Of a stretch of DNA of 64,000 bases, positions 15,635-23,691 are shown in pieces. Under the pieces are notes generated by a model that did not search any database, had not been told where the DNA came from, and was given only the letters and a program-made list of their open reading frames with translations. The DNA is taken from contig CAWETL010000003.1 in the NCBI GenBank assembly GCA_963812085.1, forward strand, positions 310,001-374,000, in the 5' to 3' direction. Every line of letters begins with the position of its first letter. Position 1 is the first letter of the stretch. A program made the position numbers and the translations under genes. The DNA is from SPDF01 sp963812085. Its GTDB lineage: Bacteria > Gemmatimonadota > Gemmatimonadetes > Gemmatimonadales > GWC2-71-9.

Positions 15635-18529
15635 CTAGCGGACCTCGAGAACCAGGTTGCTCAGCTGGTCCGGCCGGCCCGGCTGGGCCGTGACCTGCAG
15701 TGCGCTCCCCGTCAGGTGCCGCGCCGAGAGGTCCCGCGGATCCACCTGGAGCGTGTACTGCCCCGGCTTGACCCCCAACACATAGAAGCTGCCGTCCGAG
15801 AAGGTCGCGAACGACGTCACCTTGCCGTTCCCGGCATTCGTCAGGAGGAGCGTGAGGCCCGGCATCGGCGCGCCGTCGCGGACCACGCGCCCCTCGAGCA
15901 CCGCGCCCGTCACGAGGGGCAGGTCGAGTTGCCGGTACGCATTCGGCGGCGGCCGGACGCTCGCGGACCGGAAGGCCGGCACGTACAGCGGGTTGTCGAG
16001 CGACGTCGAGTCGATCTGCACCAGGACCGGTTCGAAGGCCGGGATGTCCCACACGTGGTACCGGCCCCGAGTGTCCGACATCGCGGTGGACGCCCCGACG
16101 ACCACCCGGACGCCCGCGAGCCCGGACTCCCCAGGGTCCTGTACGCCGTTCGCGTTGTCGTCCAGGAACACGGTGCCCGAAACGCCGGAACGCTGGATGC
16201 CGGGGTTCGGGTTGGCCGTGACGCTCCGCTGGGCCTGGTCGTAAATCAGCGCTCCCTGGACCGTCTGCACGACGCCGCCCTCCCCGACCGTCGGCGCGAT
16301 GGCCGTCGTCGTCGCCTGCAGGGTGGGCAGGTAGGACACCAACGAGAAGGTGAAGGTCGTGCCGGGGGTCCCGCGCCGCCACGCCGCGCCGGCCTCGACG
16401 CGGAGCGCCGGTCCGAAGCTCCGGGCCACCGTAGCCGCCGCCAGGTTCATCCCGCCGCCGCCGCCGGACTCGAGGTCGCCGCGGAACCAGAGCCCGCTGA
16501 GCACCGATCCCCACGACGGACGACCGTTCGTGTAGGCGGTGAGCCCGACGAACTGGTTGCTGGTGGCTTCACCGATGGTCGGGGCGAGGCGTTCGAATCG
16601 CACGTACGGGTAAAGCCGCACGCCGTCGGCTTGCACCGAGGCCTCGAGGCGGGCGCGGCTGGCGTTCACGTCCACTCCGTCGTCGAGTTCGGCCGTCCCC
16701 TGGAAATAGAGCGAGGCGATGCTGGGAACCGGTCGCAGGAAGGCGTCGAACAGCCACTGCGAGCGGCGTCCGGGCGGCGCGATCACCGACCGCACCACCG
16801 TCTCGTCGAACGCGGAATATCCGGCGGCCAGGCGGAAATCCAGCGATGGCTCGAGCCGGACCGCCCCGCGCAGCCACCCGTTGCCCACCGCCTCGCCCTC
16901 CAGCGTGATCGAGTTGCCCACCAGGCCGGTGGCCACCGCGTACGGATGGATCAGGTCGGAAAGACTGTCCCGGGAGTAGCCCTCCACGCCGGCCCGTACC
17001 GTCACCCGGCGGGAGAGCCCGTAGTGCAGGTCGGCGTTCAGCGCGCCGTTGCACAGCGTCGAGATGCATTCACCCGCCGCGATTCCGTATTCGAGCCGCT
17101 TGTAGGGCAATTGCTCGCTCACGACTCGGTAGGTCTGATTGAACCGGCGGACCTGGCCCGTCGGTCCGTAGGCGATGAAGTCCACCGGGTTTTCGCCGTA
17201 GCCTACCGGCAAGGTGATGGAATAGTCCCCGCCGGCGCCGATCGAATCGAAGGCCACGAGCTGCGCGCCGGAATACGCCTCCAGCTGCCACCCCGGCTCG
17301 AGGCGCCCGTAGTAGTCCAGCTGGCCGACGTACGAGGGGCGGACATAGGGTGAGTTGGTGACCGCGACGCCCCGGATACCCGCGTAGCGGGGGCCGGTCA
17401 GCGTGGCCGTCCCGAGGGTGAGCTGCTTGACGTACTTGTTGTCGATCCAGACGCCCTTCCAGGTCGCCGCGAATTCCGTGGCGCCGCCGTCGATCGTTCC
17501 CAGGCTGCGGATGCCGAGCTCCAGGGCGCCACCGGCCACCTGGGCTCCCATCGCAAACTGGTAGGAGGTGCCGCCCACCAGGTTCTCGGCGACTGGAAAC
17601 AACACGTTGTAGTCGAGGACCAGGCCGTCCCACTTGGTCCGCACGTTCCCGATCGTGGTGTCGGGCCTTGCGCCGTAGCGCTCCGCCAGGAGCGCACGCA
17701 TCTGGTCGCGCCAGAATCGCCGCGCCACCGGCAACGAGTCGGGATTGAGGACGGTCACTGCGAGGTCGGGCCAGCTGACCTGGAACTCCACGTTCAGCAT
17801 CGCCCCGAGCGGGGCCGTCGCGATGTACAAGACACTGTCCCGGAGAATGACGTCCCGCGCACCGAGCGGCAGCCGGCGCCGGCCGATGGAAATGGAGTCG
17901 CTCCCGGCGGCAACCTGGATGTCTTCGCCGCTCGGCTCGAGCCGGGCCTGCACCTTCCCGTCGGGCGCGGCCGTGTACCCGATCTCCGCCAGCTCGAAGA
18001 ACGCTGCCAGCGGGATCAGCGCCACGTCGCCGTCACGGTAGGCCACCACGGTGCGATCCACGAGGCGCCCGAGCGCGAGGTCGACGAGCACGGGCTCGGC
18101 ATCGGTCGCGCCGGCCCTCGGCGTCGCGGGGCCGGGGGGCGGCGGAATCGGGAGCGGCGGCTTCGCCACGACCGCGGTGTCGGCCGGCGCGACTGCCTCG
18201 CGCGCGCTCGGTGCCGCCGCCGGGGTGGGCGAGGACTCCGCCACGCGCCGCTGTGGCGGCGGAGACGGGGCGGGGCGGGATGGCGGGGGTTCGAGGGCCG
18301 GGCGGAGCGCGCCGCGGGTGGGGCGGGGCGCGGGGCGCGCGGCCAGCGGCGCGAGGACGCCCACCCTCGGTGGGACCCGGTCCGGCACGGTGCGTTCCGC
18401 GACCGGCGGGGCCGGCCCTCCCGCCCTGTCGAGCAGGGACACCAATTTCTCGCCGCCGACGTACACGCCGATGGCGAGCAGCACGAAGACCAACAACGCG
18501 ACCAACTTGGCCAGGAGCCCTACCAGCAT
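15635..18529 (-). CDS. Usher-like outer-membrane protein with N-terminal anchor and Pro-rich linker
   Basis: A 964-residue protein. Residues 2-24 are a hydrophobic helix without an obvious cleavage site. About 35-135 are Pro/Ala/Arg rich (many PAP, PPP). About 140-260 resemble the periplasmic N-domain of ushers (LVDLALGRLVDRTVVAYRD). The long middle alternates polar and hydrophobic residues as in a beta-barrel, including SITLPVGYGENPVDFIAYGP and GQVRRFNQTYRV, which resemble usher strands. The C-terminus has an SdrD/Cna-B-like repeat (VFLDDNANGVQDPGESGLAG, near 790) and a second carboxypeptidase-regulatory-like domain near 875. Ushers thread fibre subunits through the outer membrane. It is the last gene of the DUF4402/chaperone cluster, one base after the preceding stop, and that context drives the call. 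Confidence 0.62.
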   Translation of the reverse strand: MLVGLLAKLVALLVFVLLAIGVYVGGEKLVSLLDRAGGPAPPVAERTVPDRVPPRVGVLAPLAARPAPRPTRGALRPALEPPPSRPAPSPPPQRRVAESSPTPAAAPSAREAVAPADTAVVAKPPLPIPPPPGPATPRAGATDAEPVLVDLALGRLVDRTVVAYRDGDVALIPLAAFFELAEIGYTAAPDGKVQARLEPSGEDIQVAAGSDSISIGRRRLPLGARDVILRDSVLYIATAPLGAMLNVEFQVSWPDLAVTVLNPDSLPVARRFWRDQMRALLAERYGARPDTTIGNVRTKWDGLVLDYNVLFPVAENLVGGTSYQFAMGAQVAGGALELGIRSLGTIDGGATEFAATWKGVWIDNKYVKQLTLGTATLTGPRYAGIRGVAVTNSPYVRPSYVGQLDYYGRLEPGWQLEAYSGAQLVAFDSIGAGGDYSITLPVGYGENPVDFIAYGPTGQVRRFNQTYRVVSEQLPYKRLEYGIAAGECISTLCNGALNADLHYGLSRRVTVRAGVEGYSRDSLSDLIHPYAVATGLVGNSITLEGEAVGNGWLRGAVRLEPSLDFRLAAGYSAFDETVVRSVIAPPGRRSQWLFDAFLRPVPSIASLYFQGTAELDDGVDVNASRARLEASVQADGVRLYPYVRFERLAPTIGEATSNQFVGLTAYTNGRPSWGSVLSGLWFRGDLESGGGGGMNLAAATVARSFGPALRVEAGAAWRRGTPGTTFTFSLVSYLPTLQATTTAIAPTVGEGGVVQTVQGALIYDQAQRSVTANPNPGIQRSGVSGTVFLDDNANGVQDPGESGLAGVRVVVGASTAMSDTRGRYHVWDIPAFEPVLVQIDSTSLDNPLYVPAFRSASVRPPPNAYRQLDLPLVTGAVLEGRVVRDGAPMPGLTLLLTNAGNGKVTSFATFSDGSFYVLGVKPGQYTLQVDPRDLSARHLTGSALQVTAQPGRPDQLSNLVLEVR

Positions 18530-18530
18530 G

Positions 18531-19049
18531 CTAGAGGTAGGTGATGGTCAGGATGATCGATCCTTGGTAGATGCCAGGTGCCTGCGTCGGAGAGGGATTC
18601 ACGGTGCCACCAAGATACACGAAGAAATACGGGCGTGCATTGTTCCCGAACCGCGCGTTGTTCACACCGACGGCAGGGTTGAAGGTCGTCCCGCCGCCGG
18701 TCCCGTCGGTGCTGCGCCGCCAGCGCGCGGAGTTGGCCGCGAAGCTGATCGGCATGTTGATGCCCGGCAACGCCTGGATGTTTGGCAGCTGCGTGGGCAA
18801 AGTGAAGCGGATCTGGGCGAAGGCGTTTGCGGTGCCGGCCACGCGAACCTTGCCGGCGAAGGCGGTGTTCTGGACCACGGTCTTCGGGACCCCGCGGGTT
18901 ACCGTGGCGAAATTCAGGTTCTGCAGGTTGAGGAACGTGATCGGGCCGCCGACGACAAGCGCGGTGATCGTACCGTTCACGGACCGGCCCTGCGCCGCGG
19001 CGGACGCCGGGGCGACGAGGAGCGCGAGGGCCAGCGCGAGCCGCCTCAT
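18531..19049 (-). CDS. DUF4402 / spore-coat-U-like fibre subunit (third)
   Basis: A 172-residue exported protein with signal peptide MRRLALALALLVAPASAAAQ. The mature part is beta-rich with the DUF4402 pattern: LNFATVTRG, GKVRVAGTANAFAQIRFTLP, FVYLGGTVNPSP followed by GIYQGSIILTITYL. The final alternating strand is what donor-strand complementation would use in a chaperone-usher pilin. Its ATG overlaps the chaperone stop (ATGA), and the usher starts one base after its own stop. It is a possible minor or tip subunit. Confidence 0.75.
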   Translation of the reverse strand: MRRLALALALLVAPASAAAQGRSVNGTITALVVGGPITFLNLQNLNFATVTRGVPKTVVQNTAFAGKVRVAGTANAFAQIRFTLPTQLPNIQALPGINMPISFAANSARWRRSTDGTGGGTTFNPAVGVNNARFGNNARPYFFVYLGGTVNPSPTQAPGIYQGSIILTITYL

Positions 19050-19881
19050 CTGACCGTGAATCCCACGGAATCGCGCACCGGCGGCGCCGGCAGGACGACC
19101 TTGGGCGGAAGGTCGGAGCGGTCGGCGGAGACGGTCACGTGCACCATGTAGTCGCCGGGGGGGAGCGGCCCCACGGGGACGTCGATCCGCGGGTCGAAGG
19201 AGTAGTACACGCCGAGCGCCCGCTCCTCCTCGGCCCGGGTGGTGCCGCGGGAATCCGCCACCCGCACGCGCGCCGTCCCCACGTAGGCGGCCGTGCCGGT
19301 GCGGGTCATCGGGAGCCGGACCGACACCGTGTCGTTGCGCAGTAGCTCGCCGACATCGGCGCCATGGTGACGCCGGTCGTCAGCGCGCCCTTCCGGTACA
19401 CCACGGCGATCACCGTGCGGACCTCGAGGGTGAGCCCGACGCTGATCGCGCCGGAGTCCGGGACCCCGGCCACGGGTACCTGGCCTCCCTTGGCGGAGAC
19501 GATGAGCCGGGCCCAGTACTCGCCGTCGGGGAGCCCGGCCGGTGGTGTGGCCAGGATCCGGATGGTCTGGCGGTCCTGTTGTCCCATGGTCACGCGTCGC
19601 GGAAATGCCTGCAGCCACGCGGTGGCGGCCGGCTGGCCGGCCGGGGCGGAGTCGGTCACCTCGACCTGGATTGCCCCGGCGGAGTCGGTGGTGGGATAGC
19701 CGAAGCCGAAGGAGACGCTGACCTCGACCGGCTGGTCGCCGGGATTGTAGAGCGTGATCGAGCCGGCCCGGGTCGCGTGGTCGATGAACACGGCAGTCGG
19801 CGCCACGATGACCCCCTGCGCCAGCAGGGCGGCGGGAGTCAGCGTCAGAAGGGCGGCCAGCACTCGGGTCGTGTGGTTCAT
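19046..19881 (-). pseudogene. PapD-like periplasmic chaperone with one frameshift
   Basis: The signal peptide ends near ALLAQG. The N-terminal immunoglobulin-like domain reads VIVAPTAVFIDHATRAGSIT, PGDQPVEVSVSFGF, FPRRVTMGQQDRQTIRILA and LPDGEYWARLIV, all typical of fimbrial chaperones (the Arg/Lys of the subunit-docking site included). At about 19355-19365 the coding frame shifts: TTGVTMA joins to ADVGELLRNDTVSVRL in the second frame, which continues to the TGA at 19046. One added base restores a chaperone of about 278 residues. Its role would be to hold DUF4402 subunits in the periplasm for the usher. The stop overlaps the next subunit's ATG. An assembly error is at least as likely as a real break. 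Confidence 0.65.
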
Positions 19882-19894
19882 CGGCCTGTGTCGC

Positions 19895-20350
19895 TCAAAG
19901 GAAAATGACGGTCATGACGATCGGCGCGCTGTAGTTGCCGCTGCGCTGCGTCGGCGAGGGGTTCACCCGTCCGCCGATGCTGATCGTGGCGTTCAGAAAT
20001 ACCGTTTCATTGTACGGCGTGTTCGGGTTGAACGGCGTGTTGCCCTGGAACACGGTGGTGAAGCCGGCCGAGGTGTTGGTGAACGTCAGGGGCATCGTTG
20101 CGCCGGCCGGTCCGTTCATCACCGGCGGCAGGGTGAAGGTGATGGTCACGTTCCTGATGAAGACCCCCGCGATCCGGAATTGCCCGCTCCGCACCCCGTC
20201 GGTCTGCAGCACGGTCGTCGGCACCCCGGGGACCACGGTGCCGAACGTCAGATCGCGGATGCCCGTCACCGACTGGGCACGCAGCGCCCCGGGCAGGACG
20301 AGCAGCGCCACCCCGAGCAGCAGCCTCCGGGCGTGCAGTGTCGAACGCAT
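19895..20350 (-). CDS. DUF4402-like fibre subunit (second)
   Basis: About 151 residues. I start at the internal ATG 20350 because it gives a clean signal peptide (LLLGVALLVLPGALRAQ); the longer frame adds 21 arginine- and proline-rich residues that look non-coding. The mature domain repeats the DUF4402 layout: IRDLTFGTVVPGVPTTV, GQFRIAG, VTITFTLPPVM, ISIGGRVNPSPTQRSGNYSA and final strand PIVMTVIFL. It is closest in layout to the third subunit (both have GGxVNPSPTQ). It lies 13 bases upstream of the chaperone gene. Confidence 0.72.
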   Translation of the reverse strand: MRSTLHARRLLLGVALLVLPGALRAQSVTGIRDLTFGTVVPGVPTTVLQTDGVRSGQFRIAGVFIRNVTITFTLPPVMNGPAGATMPLTFTNTSAGFTTVFQGNTPFNPNTPYNETVFLNATISIGGRVNPSPTQRSGNYSAPIVMTVIFL

Positions 20351-20423
20351 GGGTCCGGAAGGGCGCACCGGCGGCGCAGGCCTGAGCCCACGCCGCCGGC
20401 ACCACCGCCTCACGGTGTCCGGC

Positions 20424-20924
20424 CTACAGGCCGGTGTAGACCACGTTCAGGGTAATCGTCCCGGTGTACGCACCGGCCGGCTGGGCCACAGTGGGCTGGA
20501 CGGTCGCGCCGAGGAAGAGGAACCGGTTGCCAGTCGTCGCGTCGAGCGTGGCGAGCGTCGCGGCCGCGCTCGGCGTAAAGGCCGTGCCGCCGGTCGTGTT
20601 GGTGTTGTTGTGTTCGCCGGTCCACGTGGCGATCGCCAGGGTGCCGGGGCCGGTCAGGTTCGTCGGCAGCGTGAAGGTCATGCTGACCTGGGAGCCCGGG
20701 TTGCCGGCGATCGTGAACCGGCCGGACGCGGCGTCAGCCGGGGCCACGGTCTTGTTGATGCCGGGGAAGACGTTGCCGAAGGCGAGGTTCGCCGTGCCGG
20801 TCAGCGTCAGCGGCGTCAGCACGGTGGCCGTGGCGGTGATGTTGGCGCTCTGCGCCTGCGCGACCGAGGCGCCGACGAGGGTGAGGGCCAGGACGGCGAG
20901 GGACAACTTCGAGGCGGTGGTCAT
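20424..20924 (-). CDS. DUF4402 fibre subunit (first, probable major pilin)
   Basis: A 166-residue exported protein with signal peptide ending VGASVAQAQ. The mature part is Thr/Ala/Gly rich, as expected for an extracellular fibre: ATATVLTPLTLTGTANLAFG, GRFTIAGNPGSQVSMTFTLP, GATVQPTVAQPAGAYTGT and final strand ITLNVVYTGL. It is the first gene of the cluster behind the likely promoter and has an AAGGA ribosome-binding site, so it may be the most expressed subunit. A leader of about 300 bases precedes it. Confidence 0.75.
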   Translation of the reverse strand: MTTASKLSLAVLALTLVGASVAQAQSANITATATVLTPLTLTGTANLAFGNVFPGINKTVAPADAASGRFTIAGNPGSQVSMTFTLPTNLTGPGTLAIATWTGEHNNTNTTGGTAFTPSAAATLATLDATTGNRFLFLGATVQPTVAQPAGAYTGTITLNVVYTGL

Positions 20925-21155
20925 GTTGTGCTGGTCCTTGGTTTGGGAAACTGCTGTTGGACTGCATGGCTGCTCGAAACGAACGCACTTTCAGCACGCG
21001 CGTCCCGAGTACGGGGCACGCACCGGCAGATGCGGTAGGCAAGCGGCGTGCCGAGGATGGCGCGGTCGCCACAGCTGTCCAGAAAATGATCGAATCGCTC
21101 TTTACGTCAGGAGCGCAAGTTCGCTCGGGACTTGCAGATAGACTGGACAACATCT

Positions 21156-21175
21156 GTATCGTTTATCGACGATAC
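21156..21175. repeat. 7-bp inverted repeat in the fibre-cluster leader
   Basis: GTATCGT, six bases, ACGATAC. It may be an operator or an RNA stem-loop in the long 5' leader of the DUF4402 operon. No regulator can be assigned. Confidence 0.35.
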
Positions 21176-21231
21176 TGCCAGGTTCATGAGGGACCGGAAG
21201 CGCACCTCCGTAACCCGTTGGAGCGGAAGGA

Positions 21232-21261
21232 ATTATAACACATCTCCCCCTCCGAGCGCAA
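21232..21261 (-). promoter_or_regulatory. Candidate promoter of the DUF4402 fibre cluster
   Basis: On the minus strand TTGCGC (21261-21256) is followed after 18 bases by a perfect TATAAT (21237-21232). Transcription from here would produce a leader of about 300 bases before the first subunit gene, containing the 21156-21175 inverted repeat. The perfect -10 in such GC-rich DNA is the main support. Confidence 0.4.
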
Positions 21262-21343
21262 TCGTTGGCACAGGAGCGAAGGCGGGGCCGGGGACCGAGG
21301 GGCAGGTTGGCGGCTCGACATCCCGATGGAGAGACCACCTCCG

Positions 21344-21366
21344 CCGTCACCCCGGCGAAAGCCGGG
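21344..21366. repeat. Short dispersed-repeat-like hairpin with GAAA tetraloop
   Basis: The text CCGTCACCCCGGCGAAAGCCGGG contains a 6-bp stem closed by a GNRA loop (21351-21366). Sequences of this form are common as small interspersed repeats in many bacterial genomes. Only this copy is seen here. Confidence 0.35.
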
Positions 21367-21518
21367 TCCAATCCGCAGCCGGCACGCCGCTTCCGTCCCC
21401 GCCGCCCCGCCGCATTGTGCAAGCCCCCTCACCGTGCGGGGCCGCAGCTTCTTGCAGCCACCACCAGGCTGCCCGGCGGCCCCGTTGCCCCGGCTTCCCC
21501 GCCTCCCCGCCTCCCCGC

Positions 21519-21524
21519 TATATT
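21519..21524 (+). promoter_or_regulatory. -10 element of the SRP RNA gene
   Basis: TATATT lies 4 bases before the first base of the SRP RNA closing helix, in line with a start at about 21529-21531. No clear -35 is visible in the pyrimidine-rich sequence upstream. Confidence 0.55.
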
Positions 21525-21528
21525 CCCC

Positions 21529-21629
21529 GTGCCCCAGGTCCGAAGGGCGTCGGCGCGCGAACCGCGTCAGGACCTCGCCGGTAGCAGCGCTAAGCGATGT
21601 CCGGTGTCGCTTCGGGTCGCCTGGGGCAC
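21529..21629 (+). ncRNA. ffs: Signal recognition particle RNA (4.5S-type, small SRP RNA)
   Basis: The 5' end GTGCCCCAGG (21529-21538) pairs perfectly with CCTGGGGCAC (21620-21629), closing a single 101-base hairpin followed by TTTT. Near the tip are the two conserved Ffh-binding strands GTCAGG (21566-21571) and AGCAGC (21583-21588), with the following CTAAGC. This is the universal SRP domain IV. The apex is unusual: ACC and GGT close a UCGCC loop where a GGAA tetraloop is normal. It targets nascent membrane and secreted proteins with Ffh. It sits directly upstream of dnaX, a common arrangement. Confidence 0.85.
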
Positions 21630-21636
21630 TTTTCTC
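21620..21636 (+). terminator. Possible attenuating end of the SRP RNA
   Basis: The closing 10-bp helix of the SRP RNA runs straight into TTTTCTCTCC. This can act as a weak intrinsic terminator, with readthrough into dnaX. Confidence 0.35.
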
Positions 21637-21669
21637 TCCTCACCCCGTCCTTCCGCCGGTCCGTCCGCC

Positions 21670-23313
21670 ATGGCCATCGCCCTTGCACGCCGGTATCGTC
21701 CGCGGCGCTTTGCCGACCTGCTGGTGCAGGATCACGTCGCCGCCGCCCTCCGGGGCGCCATCGCCAGCGGCCGGCTCGGCCACGGCTACCTGCTGACCGG
21801 CCCCCGCGGCGTCGGCAAGACCACCGCGGCCCGCATCCTCGCCATGGCGCTCAACTGCGAGCGCCGGGAGACCGTCACCCCGCGCGGCGAGCCCTGCGGC
21901 GAGTGCGAGAACTGCCTCCGCATCTGGAACGGCTCGGCCAATCTCGACGTGGTGGAAATCGACGCGGCCAGCAACCGCGGCGTGGATGACGCGCGCGAGC
22001 TCCGCGAGCGCGCCATGTACGCCGCCTCGCAGGAGGGGCACCACAAGGTCTACATCGTCGACGAAGCCCACATGCTCACCCGCGAGGCGTGGAACGCCCT
22101 CCTCAAGATCCTCGAGGAGCCGCCGCCGGGCGTCGTGTTCGTCTTCGCCACCACCGAGCCGGCCAAGATCTTCAACACCGCGGCGCCGGTGCTCTCGCGG
22201 CTCCAGCGCTTCGACTTCCGCCGCATCGGGCCCGCCGCCATCCGCGCCCGCCTCCGGCAGGTGCTCACCGCGGAAAAGCTCGCGGCCGACGACGACGCCC
22301 TCACGCTCATCGCCCGGCACGCCGACGGCGGCATGCGCGACGCCCTCTCGGTGCTGGACCAGTGCCTGAGCTTCGGCGAGGGCGCGGTGACCGCCGAGCG
22401 GGTGCGCGAAGTCCTCGGCCTGGTCGGCGACGAGCTCTATGTGGACGTCCTCCGCGTCGTGGCCGATCGCGACCCCGCCGGGGTCTTTCCGCTGGTGGCG
22501 CGCCTGCTCGATGCCGGCGCCGACCTGGCCGAGTTCCTCAACGGCACCGGCGAGATGCTGCGGGCCCTGCTGATGATGCAGCTCGGCGCCGCGCCGGAGG
22601 ACCTGACCGAATCGCTGCGCGCGGAACTCGAGGGGTTCCGCGGCCGCCTCGCCGAGGGCGACGTGCTCCGCATGCTGCGGCTCCTCGCCGAGAGCGAGAC
22701 CGCCGTGCGCCGGAGCGGCAACGCACGCCTCGCGGTGGAAACGCTGCTCCTGCGATGGACGCTGATGGACCGCACCGTGGATCTCGCCGCCGTCATCGCG
22801 GGCGGAACTCCTCCGGCTGCCCGCGGCCCCGCAGCCCCGCAGCCGCCCCGCGCCGTGAAAGCGGCGCCCGCCGGCCCCGCTGCTCCGCTGCCTCCCCTCG
22901 CGACCGCGCCCGCAGTGGCGCCCGCAGTTGGTCTGAACGTCGAAGCGCTGCTCGGCGCGTGGGAAACGATTGTCGCGCGCGGTCGCGAACAGGGCAGCTT
23001 CCTCGGCGCCGCGCTCGCCGCATGCAAGCCGGCGCGCGTCGAGGGCAACGCGGTGGTGCTCGAGCTGACCGACGAGAATCCGATGCACCGGGAGGCCCTC
23101 GAGCGGCAGCGCGCGGCGGTGGAGGCCATTCTCACCCAGGTGGCCGGCGTGCCCGCCACCATGTCGGTCGCGGGCGCGGCGGCCGAGTCCGCCGCCCGGC
23201 CCACGCGGATCACGCCGGAGGGCGCCCGGGCGGAGCGGCTCCAGAAGGTCCGCAAGAAGGACCCGGCGCTCGACGTGGCGGCCAGCGTCCTCGATCTCGA
23301 GGTCCTCGAATGA
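21670..23313 (+). CDS. dnaX: DNA polymerase III subunits gamma/tau
   Basis: A 547-residue clamp-loader ATPase. Walker A is GPRGVGKTT (44-52). A zinc module with four Cys follows (from NCERRE to CGECENC). Walker B is YIVDEAHML and sensor 1 is FATTEPAKI. Domains I-III end near residue 365, followed by an Ala/Pro linker and a tau-like C-terminal domain (EALLGAWETIVARGREQGSF onward). I take ATG 21670 as start, matching the family's opening ALARRYRPRRFADLVGQ pattern; the open frame upstream overlaps the SRP RNA. It heads a plus-strand run of housekeeping genes. Confidence 0.95.
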   Translation: MAIALARRYRPRRFADLLVQDHVAAALRGAIASGRLGHGYLLTGPRGVGKTTAARILAMALNCERRETVTPRGEPCGECENCLRIWNGSANLDVVEIDAASNRGVDDARELRERAMYAASQEGHHKVYIVDEAHMLTREAWNALLKILEEPPPGVVFVFATTEPAKIFNTAAPVLSRLQRFDFRRIGPAAIRARLRQVLTAEKLAADDDALTLIARHADGGMRDALSVLDQCLSFGEGAVTAERVREVLGLVGDELYVDVLRVVADRDPAGVFPLVARLLDAGADLAEFLNGTGEMLRALLMMQLGAAPEDLTESLRAELEGFRGRLAEGDVLRMLRLLAESETAVRRSGNARLAVETLLLRWTLMDRTVDLAAVIAGGTPPAARGPAAPQPPRAVKAAPAGPAAPLPPLATAPAVAPAVGLNVEALLGAWETIVARGREQGSFLGAALAACKPARVEGNAVVLELTDENPMHREALERQRAAVEAILTQVAGVPATMSVAGAAAESAARPTRITPEGARAERLQKVRKKDPALDVAASVLDLEVLE

Positions 23314-23379
23314 ACGGGATGGGTTGCCCCCCGATGAAGGCACCCGTACTTTCCACTCTGACAGCGACTTAGGTGCGGT

Positions 23380-23688
23380 ATGGCGGACTTTCAGCAACTC
23401 CTTCAGCTCGGCCAGCAGGTCCAGGGCCGGCTGCAGCAACTCCAGACAGAATTGGCCGGCCGCATCGTCGAGGCCACGGCGGGCGCCGGAATGGTGCGCG
23501 TCACGGTGGACGGGCAGGGCCGGGTGCGTGCGGTCCACATCGACCGCGAGGCCTTCGAGGGTCGTGACGCCGAACTGCTCTCCGATCTCGTGACGGGTGC
23601 CGTCGCCGAGGCGCAGCGGCTCGCGGCCGAGCTCGCGCAGGCGGAGATGCGAAAGGTGCAGCCCGGTCCGACCGGGCCCGGGTTCTAG
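23380..23688 (+). CDS. YbaB/EbfC family nucleoid-associated protein
   Basis: A 102-residue protein with a coiled-coil first half (Gln/Leu-rich, ending QTELAG) and a central sheet GAGMVRVTVDGQGRVRAVHID. It ends with a second helix carrying DLVTGAVAEAQRLA. This is the standard YbaB fold, which binds DNA as a tweezer-like dimer. Position between dnaX and recR is the classical arrangement in many phyla. It ends 3 bases before the recR GTG. Confidence 0.93.
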   Translation: MADFQQLLQLGQQVQGRLQQLQTELAGRIVEATAGAGMVRVTVDGQGRVRAVHIDREAFEGRDAELLSDLVTGAVAEAQRLAAELAQAEMRKVQPGPTGPGF

Positions 23689-23691
23689 GCG

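Larger units (their letters stand above)
20925..21528. other. Divergent intergenic region between the fibre cluster and the SRP RNA/dnaX operon
   Basis: No gene is visible. It holds a minus-strand promoter candidate (21232-21261), a perfect 7-bp inverted repeat GTATCGT/ACGATAC (21156-21175), a small GAGCG/CGCTC hairpin (21112-21127) and a CCCGGC-GAAA-GCCGGG hairpin (21351-21366). The frames that cross it are low-complexity shadows. Confidence 0.5.

Noticed and set aside
16400..16620. Chance GTTCGAATC-like T-loop sequence inside the usher gene
   Set aside because: It lies within a well-supported coding sequence and no acceptor or anticodon stems surround it.
21265..21669. N-terminal extension of dnaX
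   Set aside because: It runs through the SRP RNA and non-coding DNA. The ATG at 21670 matches the family start.
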